64,000 bases of DNA, from assembly GCF_047123305.1 (NCBI RefSeq), contig NZ_CP138918.1, forward strand, positions 2,604,001 to 2,668,000. The letters are read 5' to 3'. Positions within the stretch are counted from its first letter, which is position 1. Each line of letters starts with the position of its first letter. The notes under the pieces are model-generated. The model ran no database searches. It saw only the letters and a list, made by a program, of their open reading frames with translations, and had not been told where the DNA came from. The position numbers were made by a program, and so were the translations under genes. This DNA comes from Thalassobius sp047123305 (GTDB lineage Bacteria > Pseudomonadota > Alphaproteobacteria > Rhodobacterales > Rhodobacteraceae). Shown here piece by piece: positions 17,840-26,078 of the stretch.

Positions 17840-18490
17840 CTATAGTCCGCGCAGTTGGCCGAGGAAATCCGTCAGGTCGTCGGTGTGATGATGGATGTGC
17901 GTGGCCTCAAGCGGATCGGGCGCCACGTGGACCGTTTTCATTCCCAGCTGATGTGGCACTGCCAGATTGCGGGGATCATCCTCGAACATAGCGGCGCTTT
18001 CCGGTGCGATCCCGTCTTTGGCAAAGATCGTCTGGAACGCTTCCAGTTCGGGCTTGGGGCGGAAGTCGGCATGTTCCACTCCGTAGATCGCATCAAACAG
18101 ACCTGACAGCCCACGCGCCTCCAGCACCCGTTCGGCATAGGGGGCGGCGCCGTTGGTGTAGACAATTTTACGGCCCGGCAGTGACCGGATATGGCTGGCG
18201 AGATTGGGGTCCTTTTCCAGATGGTCCAGCGAAATCTCGTGGACCTCGGTCAGATAGGGGCCGGGATCAACGTCATGTTCGCGCATCAATCCGGCCAGCG
18301 TTGTGCCGTAGGTGGCCCAGTAATGGTTGCGCAGATGGTCGGCGCGCGCCCGGTCAACCCCCAGCGCCGACATCACGTAGTTGGTCATTTTGACCTCAAT
18401 CTGGTCAAACAGCCGCGCCTTGGGCGGGTAAAGCGTATTGTCGAGGTCAAAGACCCATTGGGTCACATGGGAGAAGTGTTGTTTGGGCAT
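17840..18490 (-). CDS. HAD-family pyrimidine 5'-nucleotidase
   Basis: A 216-residue HAD hydrolase with motif I FDLDNTLYPP, cap-domain helices, motif II YTNGA, motif III KPE (RPKPELEAF) and motif IV EDDPRNL. The start VFDLDNTLYPP is typical of the SDT1/Phm8-like pyrimidine 5'-nucleotidase group, which removes phosphate from UMP or CMP. The true substrate is uncertain. Confidence 0.87.
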   Translation of the reverse strand: MPKQHFSHVTQWVFDLDNTLYPPKARLFDQIEVKMTNYVMSALGVDRARADHLRNHYWATYGTTLAGLMREHDVDPGPYLTEVHEISLDHLEKDPNLASHIRSLPGRKIVYTNGAAPYAERVLEARGLSGLFDAIYGVEHADFRPKPELEAFQTIFAKDGIAPESAAMFEDDPRNLAVPHQLGMKTVHVAPDPLEATHIHHHTDDLTDFLGQLRGL

Positions 18491-18626
18491 GGCCGCACCC
18501 TATTTCAGCGACGCGTCCAGTGCAACGCGGCTGCGACATTGCGGAAGCCGTTGAAAATGTGAGTTTCGCTTGATCCTTTGGGGAGGAGCGCTACTGTGCC
18601 GAGACCTCAATTTGGAAAGTGCCGCG

Positions 18627-19274
18627 ATGAAAGAGCTGAAGCCGCAAAAAGATGCCTATACGTTGATCCTCGAGGCGATCGACACCGGGGTTTATCGCCC
18701 GGGCGACCGTCTGGTGGAAAGCGAGTTGGCAGAGCGGTTTGGTGTGTCACGCACCCCGATTCGGGAGGCGCTGCAACGGCTTGAGACCCAGTCGCTGCTG
18801 GCACGGGACGGGCGGAGCCTGATTGTGGCCTCACTGGACCACAATCAGCTGAGCGAGCTTTATGCGGTTCGGGCCGAGCTGGAAGGGCTCGCCGCGCGAC
18901 TGGCTGCGCGCCATGCCACTCGTGAAGAGGTGAGCGTGTTGCGGGAAATGGTCGAGGAGGACCGCGGCCGGATCGGCGATCCTGCTGCCCTGTCGCGATC
19001 GAACCGGCAGTTTCACAAGCAGATCCACCTTGCGTCCCACAACCGCTATCTGGTGCAGCAGCTGGATCTGGTGCATCGCACCATGGCGCTGATGGACAGC
19101 ACCTCGCTGGCGGCGCAGGGGCGGGATGAGCTGGCCTTGAACGAACACGCTGCCATTGTTGCAGCGATTGAGGCCCGCGATGAAGACCGTGCCTGCGAAG
19201 CGTTGAAAACCCATATTTCACAGGCTTTCACCACCCGATTGAAGCTGGACGCGGTGCGCCACGGCCGTTTGTGA
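18627..19274 (+). CDS. GntR-family regulator, FCD (FadR) subfamily
   Basis: A 215-residue regulator with the N-terminal winged helix (AYTLILEAIDTGVYRPGDRLVESELAERFGVSRTPIREAL) and a C-terminal helical FCD ligand domain. FCD proteins usually sense carboxylic acids and act near their targets; no obvious target operon is adjacent. The start at 18627 gives the standard N terminus. Its last 57 bases overlap the 3' end of the opposing glycosyltransferase gene. Confidence 0.9.
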   Translation: MKELKPQKDAYTLILEAIDTGVYRPGDRLVESELAERFGVSRTPIREALQRLETQSLLARDGRSLIVASLDHNQLSELYAVRAELEGLAARLAARHATREEVSVLREMVEEDRGRIGDPAALSRSNRQFHKQIHLASHNRYLVQQLDLVHRTMALMDSTSLAAQGRDELALNEHAAIVAAIEARDEDRACEALKTHISQAFTTRLKLDAVRHGRL

Positions 19275-21131
19275 TCCGCTTTGCCGTGGGGCGGCGCGGA
19301 TCGACAGGCCGTGTTGGGTTTTGTCCCAATAGACCGGTTGGAAAATCAACTCGTAAAGCGCTTTGTAAGCCGCAAATGCAGCAAGTGGAAAATAGAAATG
19401 GGTTGTCACCACCCAAGCCAGCGAGTGACGGTGATTGCGGCTTGAAACTGCTATAGCTGCGGTGGTCAGGACAACCAGTTCGGCAAAAAGAAACCCAATC
19501 CCAAGCGTCGCCAAGGTGCTGCCGGGCACCGTGTCTGACAGCGGATGGGGCAGGCCCAATAGGATGGTCCAGAACGACCACAGCAGCGGTGCCAGCAGCA
19601 CCTGCGACAGGGTGGTCACGAAATGCAGCTGGAGCCCGAGGAATTGCCATAGACCCAGATCCCGCAGCAATCGCAGCGGGCGGCGCATATGCACCAGATA
19701 GGTCACCATATAGCCTTTCAGCCAGCGCGAGCGTTGCCGCACCCAGGGCAGCAGGTGGCAGTTGGCCTCTTCCAGGGTGGTGGAGGGCAGCAATTCACTG
19801 CGATAGCCAAAACGGGCCAGACGAATGCCCAGATCGGCATCCTCGGTCACGTTATGGGCGTCCCACCCGCCCACCTCAAGCAGAACATCGCGGCGGCAGA
19901 ACAGGGTGGTGCCGCCCAGCGGGATGGCAAAGCCAAGGCGGCGCATCCCCGGTAACATCACCCGGAACCAGCTGGCGTATTCAATGGTGAAACAGCGTGC
20001 CAACCAGCCTTGACGCGGATTGTAATAGTCCAGAACCCCTTGCATGCAGGCCATATCCGCTGGCGCATCGGCAAACGCGTCCGCAACGCGAAGCAATTGG
20101 TCAGGGGCGGGGGAGTCTTCGGCATCATAGATGCCGATGATGTCGCCTTTGCAGAAATCTAGCGCATAGTTCATTGCCCGCGGCTTGGTGCGTGGCTGGC
20201 CGTCCGGAACCGTGAGAATGCGCACATGCGGTGGCAACTTGGCCCCTTCAAGCGCTTGTTTTGTTTGATGATCCTCTTCTTCCAGCAAGAGAAGGATTTC
20301 CAGCATCCCCGCCGGATAGCGCAGCCGGGCAAGTCGTTTCTGCAGCAATCTCACCACTTCGGGTTCGCGAAACAGAGGCACCAGAATGGAAATGCGGGGC
20401 CTGTGCTTGCTGGGGTGTTTGGCGGGGGCAAGCTTGGTCAGCGGCAAGGTGGTCAAGATCGACAGTTTGACCGTGGTGGCGCAGATAAGGGTGAAACAGG
20501 CCCAGAGGCTCAGCGCCGTAAGACCTGTCTTGGGCCAAAGCGCCAGGCCAAGCAGCAAAAGGCCAATGAGGCCGAGCATTCCTGCCGTCCAGCGCCGGCT
20601 TTGGCCGCGGGTTTTGCGAAAACTGAAACGGTCTGCGGTGCGGCGTTCGGCGCCGGGACCAAGCTCTGCCGCGGCGGTTTGCTGCAGGGCCGCCAGCACC
20701 AAGGTTTCAGAGGTAAGCACAAGTGAGACGTCCTCTGCCCCTGCGGCGCCAAAGGTTGCTGCAACAGTGGCTGGATCATATTCGGGATCCGCAATCGCAA
20801 TGCGCAAGCCGTCCGCAGAGCTGGCCAGAGGCACCATCCGTTGCCGCAGACAGTCACGCAGGGTCGCAGGTGTTAACAGCTTGGGGCAGGGGAGCAGAGG
20901 GCCGTTTGCGACATAGGGCAGGCCGCGCCATTGTGCGGCCGCATCACGCAGATCTTCGGCCCGGTCGGCGTGCAGGTGCAAGGCCGCCTCCAGCAGGCTT
21001 TGACCGCCGCCGATCCTTTCCCCCCTGACCTTTAACAGCTCGGATGCGGACAGCAGGCCGCGATCCAGCAGGAACTGACCTAAACTGCCCCCGTTCTGGG
21101 GAGCGGCTGCGGAATGCAGGGTGATGGACAA
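19218..21131 (-). CDS. Membrane GT2 glycosyltransferase with an N-terminal GspE/MshEN-like domain
   Basis: About 637 residues. Roughly residues 10-160 resemble the N-terminal domain of type II secretion ATPases (LGQFLLDRGLLSASEL, WRGLPYV, IAIADPEYD), followed by two transmembrane segments (about 190-240), a processive GT-A domain (ISILVPLFREPEV, YDAEDSP, TEDADLGIRL, QRSRWLKGY) and C-terminal membrane helices. A similar fusion is known in NfrB-like glycosyltransferases. The frame is open from a GTG at 21158, but that lies inside the carA terminator; TTG at 21131 has AGGGGGC six bases upstream and is preferred. The glycan product is unknown. Confidence 0.85.
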   Translation of the reverse strand: MSITLHSAAAPQNGGSLGQFLLDRGLLSASELLKVRGERIGGGQSLLEAALHLHADRAEDLRDAAAQWRGLPYVANGPLLPCPKLLTPATLRDCLRQRMVPLASSADGLRIAIADPEYDPATVAATFGAAGAEDVSLVLTSETLVLAALQQTAAAELGPGAERRTADRFSFRKTRGQSRRWTAGMLGLIGLLLLGLALWPKTGLTALSLWACFTLICATTVKLSILTTLPLTKLAPAKHPSKHRPRISILVPLFREPEVVRLLQKRLARLRYPAGMLEILLLLEEEDHQTKQALEGAKLPPHVRILTVPDGQPRTKPRAMNYALDFCKGDIIGIYDAEDSPAPDQLLRVADAFADAPADMACMQGVLDYYNPRQGWLARCFTIEYASWFRVMLPGMRRLGFAIPLGGTTLFCRRDVLLEVGGWDAHNVTEDADLGIRLARFGYRSELLPSTTLEEANCHLLPWVRQRSRWLKGYMVTYLVHMRRPLRLLRDLGLWQFLGLQLHFVTTLSQVLLAPLLWSFWTILLGLPHPLSDTVPGSTLATLGIGFLFAELVVLTTAAIAVSSRNHRHSLAWVVTTHFYFPLAAFAAYKALYELIFQPVYWDKTQHGLSIRAAPRQSGSQTAVAHRVQLQSGGESL

Positions 21132-21133
21132 AG

Positions 21134-21165
21134 AAAAGCCCCCTGAGGCGAAAACCACAGGGGGC
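21134..21165 (-). terminator. Terminator of carA, overlapping the start region of the glycosyltransferase gene
   Basis: On the minus strand GCCCCCTG and CAGGGGGC pair around a 12-base loop and are followed by TTTT. The 3' arm also supplies the only plausible Shine-Dalgarno sequence (AGGGGGC) of the next gene. Confidence 0.75.
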
Positions 21166-21179
21166 AGTATGGCGCAGCG

Positions 21180-21200
21180 GTCTTAACAGAGGGTTAAGAC
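21180..21200. repeat. Hairpin between carA and its terminator
   Basis: Perfect 8-base inverted repeat GTCTTAAC / GTTAAGAC with a 5-base loop, just past the carA stop codon and 14 bases before the terminator stem. It has no T tract of its own; possibly a 3'-end stabiliser or protein-binding site. Confidence 0.6.
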
Positions 21201-21222
21201 GCCGATGGATGGAAGGGCACGA

Positions 21223-22377
21223 TCAGGCGCGTGCCGCCATGTTTTCGGCAAAGCGCTCAAACAGGTAGAAGCTGTCCTGCGGGCCGGGGCTGGCTTCGGG
21301 GTGATGCTGCACCGAGAAGACCGGGCGGTCTTTGATGCGGATGCCACAGTTGGAGCCGTCGAACAGCGAGACATGGCTTTCCTCAACCCCTTCGGGCAGG
21401 GTCTGCGCATCCACCGCAAAACCGTGGTTCATCGAGGTAATTTCCACCTTGCCGGTTTCATGTTCTTTCACCGGGTGGTTGGCGCCGTGGTGGCCGTGGT
21501 TCATTTTGACGGTGTTGGCACCTAGGGCCAGCGCCAACATCTGGTGACCCAGACAGATGCCAAAGACGGGCAGGTCTGCCTCCAGCACCCCTTTGATCAT
21601 CGGCACGGCGTATTCACCGGTTGCGGCAGGGTCGCCGGGGCCATTTGACAGGAACACGCCATCGGGGTTGTGCGACAGAACCTCTTCGGCGGTGGCAGTG
21701 GCGGGCAGTACGGTTACATCGCAACCCGCTGAGGCCAGGCAGCGCAGGATGTTGCGCTTGGCGCCAAAGTCGACGGCGACAACCTTGTGCTTTGGGGCCT
21801 CCTGACGGGTGTAGCCTTCGGGCCAGGCCCACCGCATTTCGTCCCATTTGTAGGACTGGGCGCAGGTGACGTCTTTGGCCAGATCCATACCTTCCAGACC
21901 GGCAAAGGCGCGGGCTTTGGCCACCAGCGCTTCGATGTCGAAGTTGCCTTCGGGGTCGTGGGAGATGGCGACATGCGGCGCGCCCTGCTGGCGGATGGCG
22001 CGGGTCAGGCGACGGGTGTCAACGCCACCAATGGCGATCCGGCCACGTTTGGCCAGCCAGGGGCTCAGTTCTTCGACGTTGCGCCAGTTGCTGGGCGCTG
22101 TCGGGTCCCATTTCACCACCATGCCAGCGGCCACCGGTTCGCCGGTTTCGTCATCTTCCGGCGTGGTGCCGGTGTTGCCGATATGGGGGAAGGTAAAGGT
22201 CACGATCTGGCCCGCATAAGACGGGTCGGTCATGATTTCCTGATAGCCGGTCATCGCGGTGTTGAAGCACAGCTCTGCCTCGGTTGCGCCGGTGGCGCCA
22301 AAGCCTCGTCCATAGAAGATCGTTCCGTCAGCGAGGGCAAGGCACGCGGTTGGGCGGGTGTCGGGCTGCTGGGCCAT
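21223..22377 (-). CDS. carA: Carbamoyl-phosphate synthase small (glutaminase) subunit
   Basis: A 384-residue class I glutamine amidotransferase subunit that releases ammonia for carbamoyl phosphate, feeding arginine and pyrimidine synthesis. Signs: ALADGTIFYGRGFG, FNTAMTGYQEIMTDPSYAGQI near the N terminus, and the amidotransferase triad region with GICLGHQML (nucleophilic Cys) and VQHHPEASPGP (His, Glu). The start MAQQPDTRPTACL at 22377 matches the family; the frame runs further upstream without homology. carB is not in the window. YqeY is divergent. Confidence 0.97.
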   Translation of the reverse strand: MAQQPDTRPTACLALADGTIFYGRGFGATGATEAELCFNTAMTGYQEIMTDPSYAGQIVTFTFPHIGNTGTTPEDDETGEPVAAGMVVKWDPTAPSNWRNVEELSPWLAKRGRIAIGGVDTRRLTRAIRQQGAPHVAISHDPEGNFDIEALVAKARAFAGLEGMDLAKDVTCAQSYKWDEMRWAWPEGYTRQEAPKHKVVAVDFGAKRNILRCLASAGCDVTVLPATATAEEVLSHNPDGVFLSNGPGDPAATGEYAVPMIKGVLEADLPVFGICLGHQMLALALGANTVKMNHGHHGANHPVKEHETGKVEITSMNHGFAVDAQTLPEGVEESHVSLFDGSNCGIRIKDRPVFSVQHHPEASPGPQDSFYLFERFAENMAARA

Positions 22378-22575
22378 GGTTTTGATCTCCGATGTGGGCA
22401 AATTGGCGGGGTAATACGGCTGGCAGGGGGTGGGGTCAAGGGCCGTTTGGCCCAAGCGGGGTGGCTTTTTTGCATAGCTAGCATGTCCTGACGCCAACGT
22501 TAACGCAAAGCTTGTCACCCGCAGCGCTTGGGGCTAGGGTCGGCGGCTATCGAAAACCCTTGGGGATGGGACCAA

Positions 22576-23034
22576 ATGGAACTGCGTGACCGTGTCATGG
22601 CCGAAATGAAACAGGCCATGAAGGACAAGAATACCACCCGCGTGTCGACCCTGCGTCTGATCAATGCGGCGATCAAAGACCGTGACATTGCCGCCCGTGG
22701 TGAAGGCCGCGACGAAGGGGTGAGCGACGCTGATGTGCTGGCAATCCTTGGCAAAATGGTCAAGCAGCGTCAGGAAAGCGCGCGCCAGTATGAAGAAGCT
22801 GGCCGGTTTGATCTGGCCGAGCGTGAGCAGATCGAGATCGGTGTGATCGAAGACTTCCTGCCGCGTCAGTTGAACGACGATGAAGTGGCCAAGGCCGTGG
22901 AGGCTGCCATCACTGCGGTGGGCGGCAGCTCGATTCGCGACATGGGCAAGGTGATGGGGGTCCTGAAGGGCCAATACACCGGCCAGATGGACTTTGGCGC
23001 TGTTGGCCCGATGGTGAAGGACCGCCTGAGCTGA
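22576..23034 (+). CDS. GatB/YqeY domain protein
   Basis: A 152-residue protein beginning MELRDRVMAEMKQAMKDKN, with LRLINAAIKDRDI, QRQESARQYEEAGR and KVMGVLKGQYTGQMDFG, all typical of YqeY. The domain corresponds to the tRNA-binding tail of GatB. The free-standing protein has no settled function but is commonly placed next to carA, as here. A terminator follows. Confidence 0.93.
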   Translation: MELRDRVMAEMKQAMKDKNTTRVSTLRLINAAIKDRDIAARGEGRDEGVSDADVLAILGKMVKQRQESARQYEEAGRFDLAEREQIEIGVIEDFLPRQLNDDEVAKAVEAAITAVGGSSIRDMGKVMGVLKGQYTGQMDFGAVGPMVKDRLS

Positions 23035-23059
23035 TCCACGGTGATATTGTTATGACGGG

Positions 23060-23085
23060 GAAGGGGCCTTCGGGGCCCCTTTTCT
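23060..23085 (+). terminator. Rho-independent terminator after yqeY
   Basis: AAGGGGCC / GGCCCCTT stem with a TTCG-type loop and a trailing T-rich stretch, 26 bases after the stop codon. Confidence 0.8.
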
Positions 23086-23148
23086 TTGGCCATTCCCTGC
23101 GTCTGACGGATGTGGTCTAGTCTGCCGCAACAAACAGATGAGGCAGGT

Positions 23149-23826
23149 ATGTATTCAGAACTGGTGGCAGAGCTGCGGCGGCGCGATGCTGAATTGGCGG
23201 CCTATCTGGTGGCGGTTGCCGAGAAACCTCTGCGGTTTGAAGGTGACAGCGCCAATGCCCATTCAGCGCATAATCATGAACATCTGTTTGGACTCGAGGC
23301 CGCAGCATCACGGCACGGCTGGGTCGACACAGGGTTGCGCACCCGCTTTGCTGAGGCAGTACTGAACCATTGGCAGGCAAGGCTGAGAGGCATGGTGCCT
23401 TATCAGGCGCAGGGCTTCCGGCTGTATGTCTATGAGGCGATGGTGATGACGGTCTCGGCAGTAGCTGAAACCGCCGAAGGTTTCCCCTATCCCGGCCTGC
23501 CAAAACATGTGGATCATCCCCGCGAGGTGGCCCGGCGCTATGCCAAGGAAAGCGGGTTTGACCTGATAAGCGCCGCACCGGTTTCACCAGAGGACATTCT
23601 GAAGACGGTGGCGCGCAACAACGGCTCGATCAGCAAGCCTACGGCGCAGGCTTTGGGTGTGCAGGTGGGCGAATTGCGCAAATGGATCGAGTGGCTGGGG
23701 CTGGGCGACCAGATCAACGCGCTGCGCAAACGCCACAAACGGCGGCCCGCGCAGTTTCGTGGGGAGGAACACCTGCCCGAACACAGCTATCTGATCTATG
23801 AACGTCGCCTGCCTGCGGGCCGTTAG
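23149..23826 (+). CDS. Uncharacterised protein with a C-terminal helix-turn-helix-like segment
   Basis: A 225-residue protein starting MYSELVAELRRRDAEL behind a GAGGCAGG ribosome site. There is no signal peptide or membrane segment. A histidine-rich stretch (HSAHNHEHLFG, about residues 38-48) lies in the first quarter. Residues 150-185 (DILKTVARNNGSISKPTAQALGVQVGELRKWIEWLGL) look like a Fis-type helix-turn-helix, and a basic run KRHKRRP follows. It could be DNA-binding, but I do not recognise the family. Its stop codon overlaps that of the opposing DUF2244 gene by four bases. Confidence 0.7.
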   Translation: MYSELVAELRRRDAELAAYLVAVAEKPLRFEGDSANAHSAHNHEHLFGLEAAASRHGWVDTGLRTRFAEAVLNHWQARLRGMVPYQAQGFRLYVYEAMVMTVSAVAETAEGFPYPGLPKHVDHPREVARRYAKESGFDLISAAPVSPEDILKTVARNNGSISKPTAQALGVQVGELRKWIEWLGLGDQINALRKRHKRRPAQFRGEEHLPEHSYLIYERRLPAGR

Positions 23827-24350
23827 GGGTTCACCGTCGGCGTAATCCGCATCCGTCTGATGTAGTCCTGCAACTCACCATGCAGCACTTTACGTTCGTC
23901 TTCGGACAGAAAGCTGCCAATCTCGGCCCGCCGTCCATTGCCAGAGAGCGTAACGTAGAAGGGCACCTTGCCACCGCTGACATGCATCTCGGCCTTGGCC
24001 CAATAGACGTTGCAGCGCCATTCCACGGTTTTGCCCTTCACCGGCGTGTGCCGCAGCAATAGGTCATCGCCGTCCAGCATCAGCTCTTCCAGAATTTCCC
24101 CGTCCCGGTAGCTGCGCGCCAGCCCCAGCCAGAGCGCGCCCACCATCAGCAGGATAAAAGGCAGCAAAACCCACAGTAGTCGCGTGCCCAAAAGCCCATA
24201 CAACGGAACGGTCCCAAGGCAGAAGGCCAGCAGGATCATCGCCGCAAACCCCTTGGGCGGCAGCGAGCGATAGGGCCAGAGACGCAGCGCGGTCAGCGGG
24301 CCGTCTTTGGCTTCGGTCAGGTGGGCGGCGGGGGTCCATTCATGCGGCAT
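23823..24350 (-). CDS. DUF2244 membrane protein
   Basis: A 175-residue protein with two adjacent membrane helices (about residues 33-72) and a C-terminal soluble domain carrying WRCNVYWAKAEMHVSGGKVPFYVTLSGNGRRAEIGSFLS, the DUF2244 signature in alphaproteobacteria. The function is unknown. It convergently abuts the preceding gene. Confidence 0.85.
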   Translation of the reverse strand: MPHEWTPAAHLTEAKDGPLTALRLWPYRSLPPKGFAAMILLAFCLGTVPLYGLLGTRLLWVLLPFILLMVGALWLGLARSYRDGEILEELMLDGDDLLLRHTPVKGKTVEWRCNVYWAKAEMHVSGGKVPFYVTLSGNGRRAEIGSFLSEDERKVLHGELQDYIRRMRITPTVNP

Positions 24351-24449
24351 GGGCGGAGTGTAGCGCGCAATCTGGCAAGGAAAAGAGGCGACTGGACAAG
24401 GGGCGGCAATGCGCCCCTGTCCGAGTGTTTCCTGCAGCTTTTTGGGGGT

Positions 24450-24899
24450 TCACCGACAAGCGCCGCCATAGGTTTCGACAAACAACATTTCCCAGCTGCC
24501 GCCATAGCCCTGATACATCATCTCGGCCATATCCTCGTAGCCTTCCCAGTTTTTATGGGTCAGCACCACCTCCGTGTCGGCGCCTTTTGCGGTGAAGGTT
24601 ACCTCAACCTGACCGGTTTTGTCGGCCGGCAGACCCATGTGAAAATCCATCTCCAACCGGCTGTGCGGTTCATAGATCTGGAAGGTGCCCCAGTGGTGTT
24701 CGGCGTCGTCCGCAGCCAGTTCAACAATGCGACCGCCGAGGCGGGGTTCCACATGCAGCGATTTGGCCGGCGCCCCCGCCCGCATCAGCGACATCGAACG
24801 TTTTTCTAACGGCCACCAGCTGGGCATATCAACAAAGATCTCAAAGGCGCGCTGGGGATCGCAGGGCACTGTGATGGTTTTCACAATTGGGTCTAACAT
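24450..24899 (-). CDS. SRPBCC (AHSA1/START-like) ligand-binding protein
   Basis: A 149-residue protein starting MLDPIVKTITVPCDPQRAFEIF, with WWPLEKRSMS, GGRIVELAADDAEHHWGTFQ and a C-terminal helix near EMLFVETYGGACR. It is a paralogue of the protein at 10583-11071: WWP, GGRI.E and the closing YGGA. line up. AGGAGC precedes the ATG. It lies 31 bases after its ArsR partner, so both are on one transcript; it probably binds the small molecule connected to that regulator. Confidence 0.85.
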   Translation of the reverse strand: MLDPIVKTITVPCDPQRAFEIFVDMPSWWPLEKRSMSLMRAGAPAKSLHVEPRLGGRIVELAADDAEHHWGTFQIYEPHSRLEMDFHMGLPADKTGQVEVTFTAKGADTEVVLTHKNWEGYEDMAEMMYQGYGGSWEMLFVETYGGACR

Positions 24900-24930
24900 A
24901 GGGTTGCTCCTGAAATGGGATTGGTAGATG

Positions 24931-25242
24931 TCAGTTTGGCTGCACACGTCGTTTGACCTCATCCGCATAGGCGCCAAGGGCATTCGTCCAGAATTGATCG
25001 AGGTAGTCCCTAAGCGCCTCCAGCCCACGAGTGTCCAGCGCGTAGATCCGTCGGTTGCCCTGCGGTGTGGCGCTGACCAGCTGGGCCTGTTCCAACACCC
25101 TGAGGTGCTGCGACACCGCCGGACGGCTAATGCTGCGGCCCTGTGCCAGATCACTGACCGACATGGGCTGGGCCGCCACCGCTTCGAATAGGCTGCGGCG
25201 GGTGGGGTCGGCGAGGGCGGTGAGCGAATCTGTGTAAGTCAT
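24931..25242 (-). CDS. ArsR-family winged-helix repressor
   Basis: A 103-residue ArsR protein: SLTALADPTRRSLFEAV, recognition helix ISRPAVSQHLRVLEQAQLV, wing GNRRIYALD. It has no metal-binding Cys motif. The ATG sits within a set of GTAAGT/ACTTAC half-sites arranged exactly as at the other ArsR-SRPBCC pair, and no ribosome site is present. Confidence 0.92.
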   Translation of the reverse strand: MTYTDSLTALADPTRRSLFEAVAAQPMSVSDLAQGRSISRPAVSQHLRVLEQAQLVSATPQGNRRIYALDTRGLEALRDYLDQFWTNALGAYADEVKRRVQPN

Positions 25243-25277
25243 AACTTACGGTAAGTTTGTGCTTACACTGATGTCAA
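25234..25277 (-). promoter_or_regulatory. Promoter and four-half-site operator of the second ArsR-SRPBCC pair
   Basis: Read on the minus strand: TTGACA (25277-25272), then GTAAGC, ACTTAC, GTAAGT and ACTTAC (plus-strand positions 25261-25266, 25251-25256, 25244-25249, 25234-25239) with spacers of 4, 1 and 4 bases. The ATG (25242-25240) lies in the last spacer. This is the same geometry as at 10213-10257, with the half-site changed from GTTAGT to GTAAGT. A leaderless transcript is likely. Confidence 0.7.
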
Positions 25278-25287
25278 TCCCCACGAT

Positions 25288-25312
25288 AAAAAGGCCCCGC
25301 CAGAGCGGGGCC
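25288..25312 (-). terminator. Terminator of the ctaD fragment
   Basis: GGCCCCGC / GCGGGGCC stem followed on the minus strand by TTTTT. It corresponds in place and form to the terminator of intact ctaD at 26035-26054, so it appears to have been copied with the gene fragment. Confidence 0.8.
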
Positions 25313-25322
25313 ATTTCTCGTC

Positions 25323-25969
25323 TTAACTGAAGCCGCTTTCTGCGACAGAGCTTTGTCCCGATCTTCCTGCGTGGGCAGAATCTCAAGGGTGTGCCCCGGC
25401 GTTGGGCAGGGCAGGGTCAAGGGGCCTGGGTTTCAAAATTAACGACTGCTCTCTGCGACTTTCTTGCCGCGCATCAACCCGTGCAACACGATGGCGAAGA
25501 ACAGCACAACGGAGGCACATGCAATCAGCGCTCCAACGGCACTGATCTGATTCAAATGGGCATTGGTCTCTGGATAGTCGATGTACCGGCGTCGTACGGC
25601 CTGACGGCCCGGAAAGTGCTGTGCGAAGAAGGCGACGTTCACCCCGATAAATAACAGCCAGAAGTGAAGTTTGGCGGCAACTTTGCTGTAGCGCCGACCT
25701 GTAACTTTGCCGAACCAGAAATAGATGCCAGCAAACAGGAGAAAGACAGCAGCGATCGACATGGTGTAGCGGAAATGGGCCACAACGTAGTGGGTGTCAG
25801 GATAGGCCCGGTCGACGTTGGCCTGAGACAGAACGATGCCGGTGACGCTCCCGATAATAAACTGGCACAGGAAGCCAAGTGCGAACAATGTCGGTGCATT
25901 GAGCCTCGGCAGGCCCGCTAGCTTGAGAGCAATCCAGCTTACAATCGGGGTGCCTAAAAATCTGCGCAT
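25323..25969 (-). pseudogene. Decayed 3' fragment of a second cytochrome oxidase subunit I gene
   Basis: An open stretch of about 176 codons (25439-25969) matches the last third of the neighbouring CtaD: APTLFALGFL, GIVLSQANVDRAYPDTHYVVAHFRYTMS, RRRYIDYPE. The AHFHY motif of CtaD, whose two histidines bind haems a3 and a, reads AHFRY, so the haem a ligand is lost. After GKKVAESSR there are two in-frame stop codons, and then the tail homology resumes in the same frame (LTLPCPTPGHTLEILPTQED) down to about 25323. The N-terminal two thirds are missing, so it cannot be a working oxidase subunit. It lies directly downstream of ctaD on the same strand. Confidence 0.85.
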
Positions 25970-26034
25970 CAAATGTTTCCTGTCTTAAAAAAGCTCCCCA
26001 TCAATACTGCTCTGGCGACCTTGTCAAAAAGAAA

Positions 26035-26058
26035 GGCCCCGGGAAACCGGGGCCTTCT
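26035..26058 (-). terminator. Terminator of ctaD
   Basis: GGCCCCGG / CCGGGGCC stem with a 4-base loop, followed on the minus strand by TTTCTTTTT, 20 bases past the ctaD stop codon. Confidence 0.85.
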
Positions 26059-26078
26059 GTCTTGATCTGTTAAGCCGC

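Noticed and set aside
25439..25969. Independent small cytochrome oxidase-like gene
   Set aside because: In-frame tail homology after two stop codons and loss of a haem ligand show it is a broken copy of ctaD.
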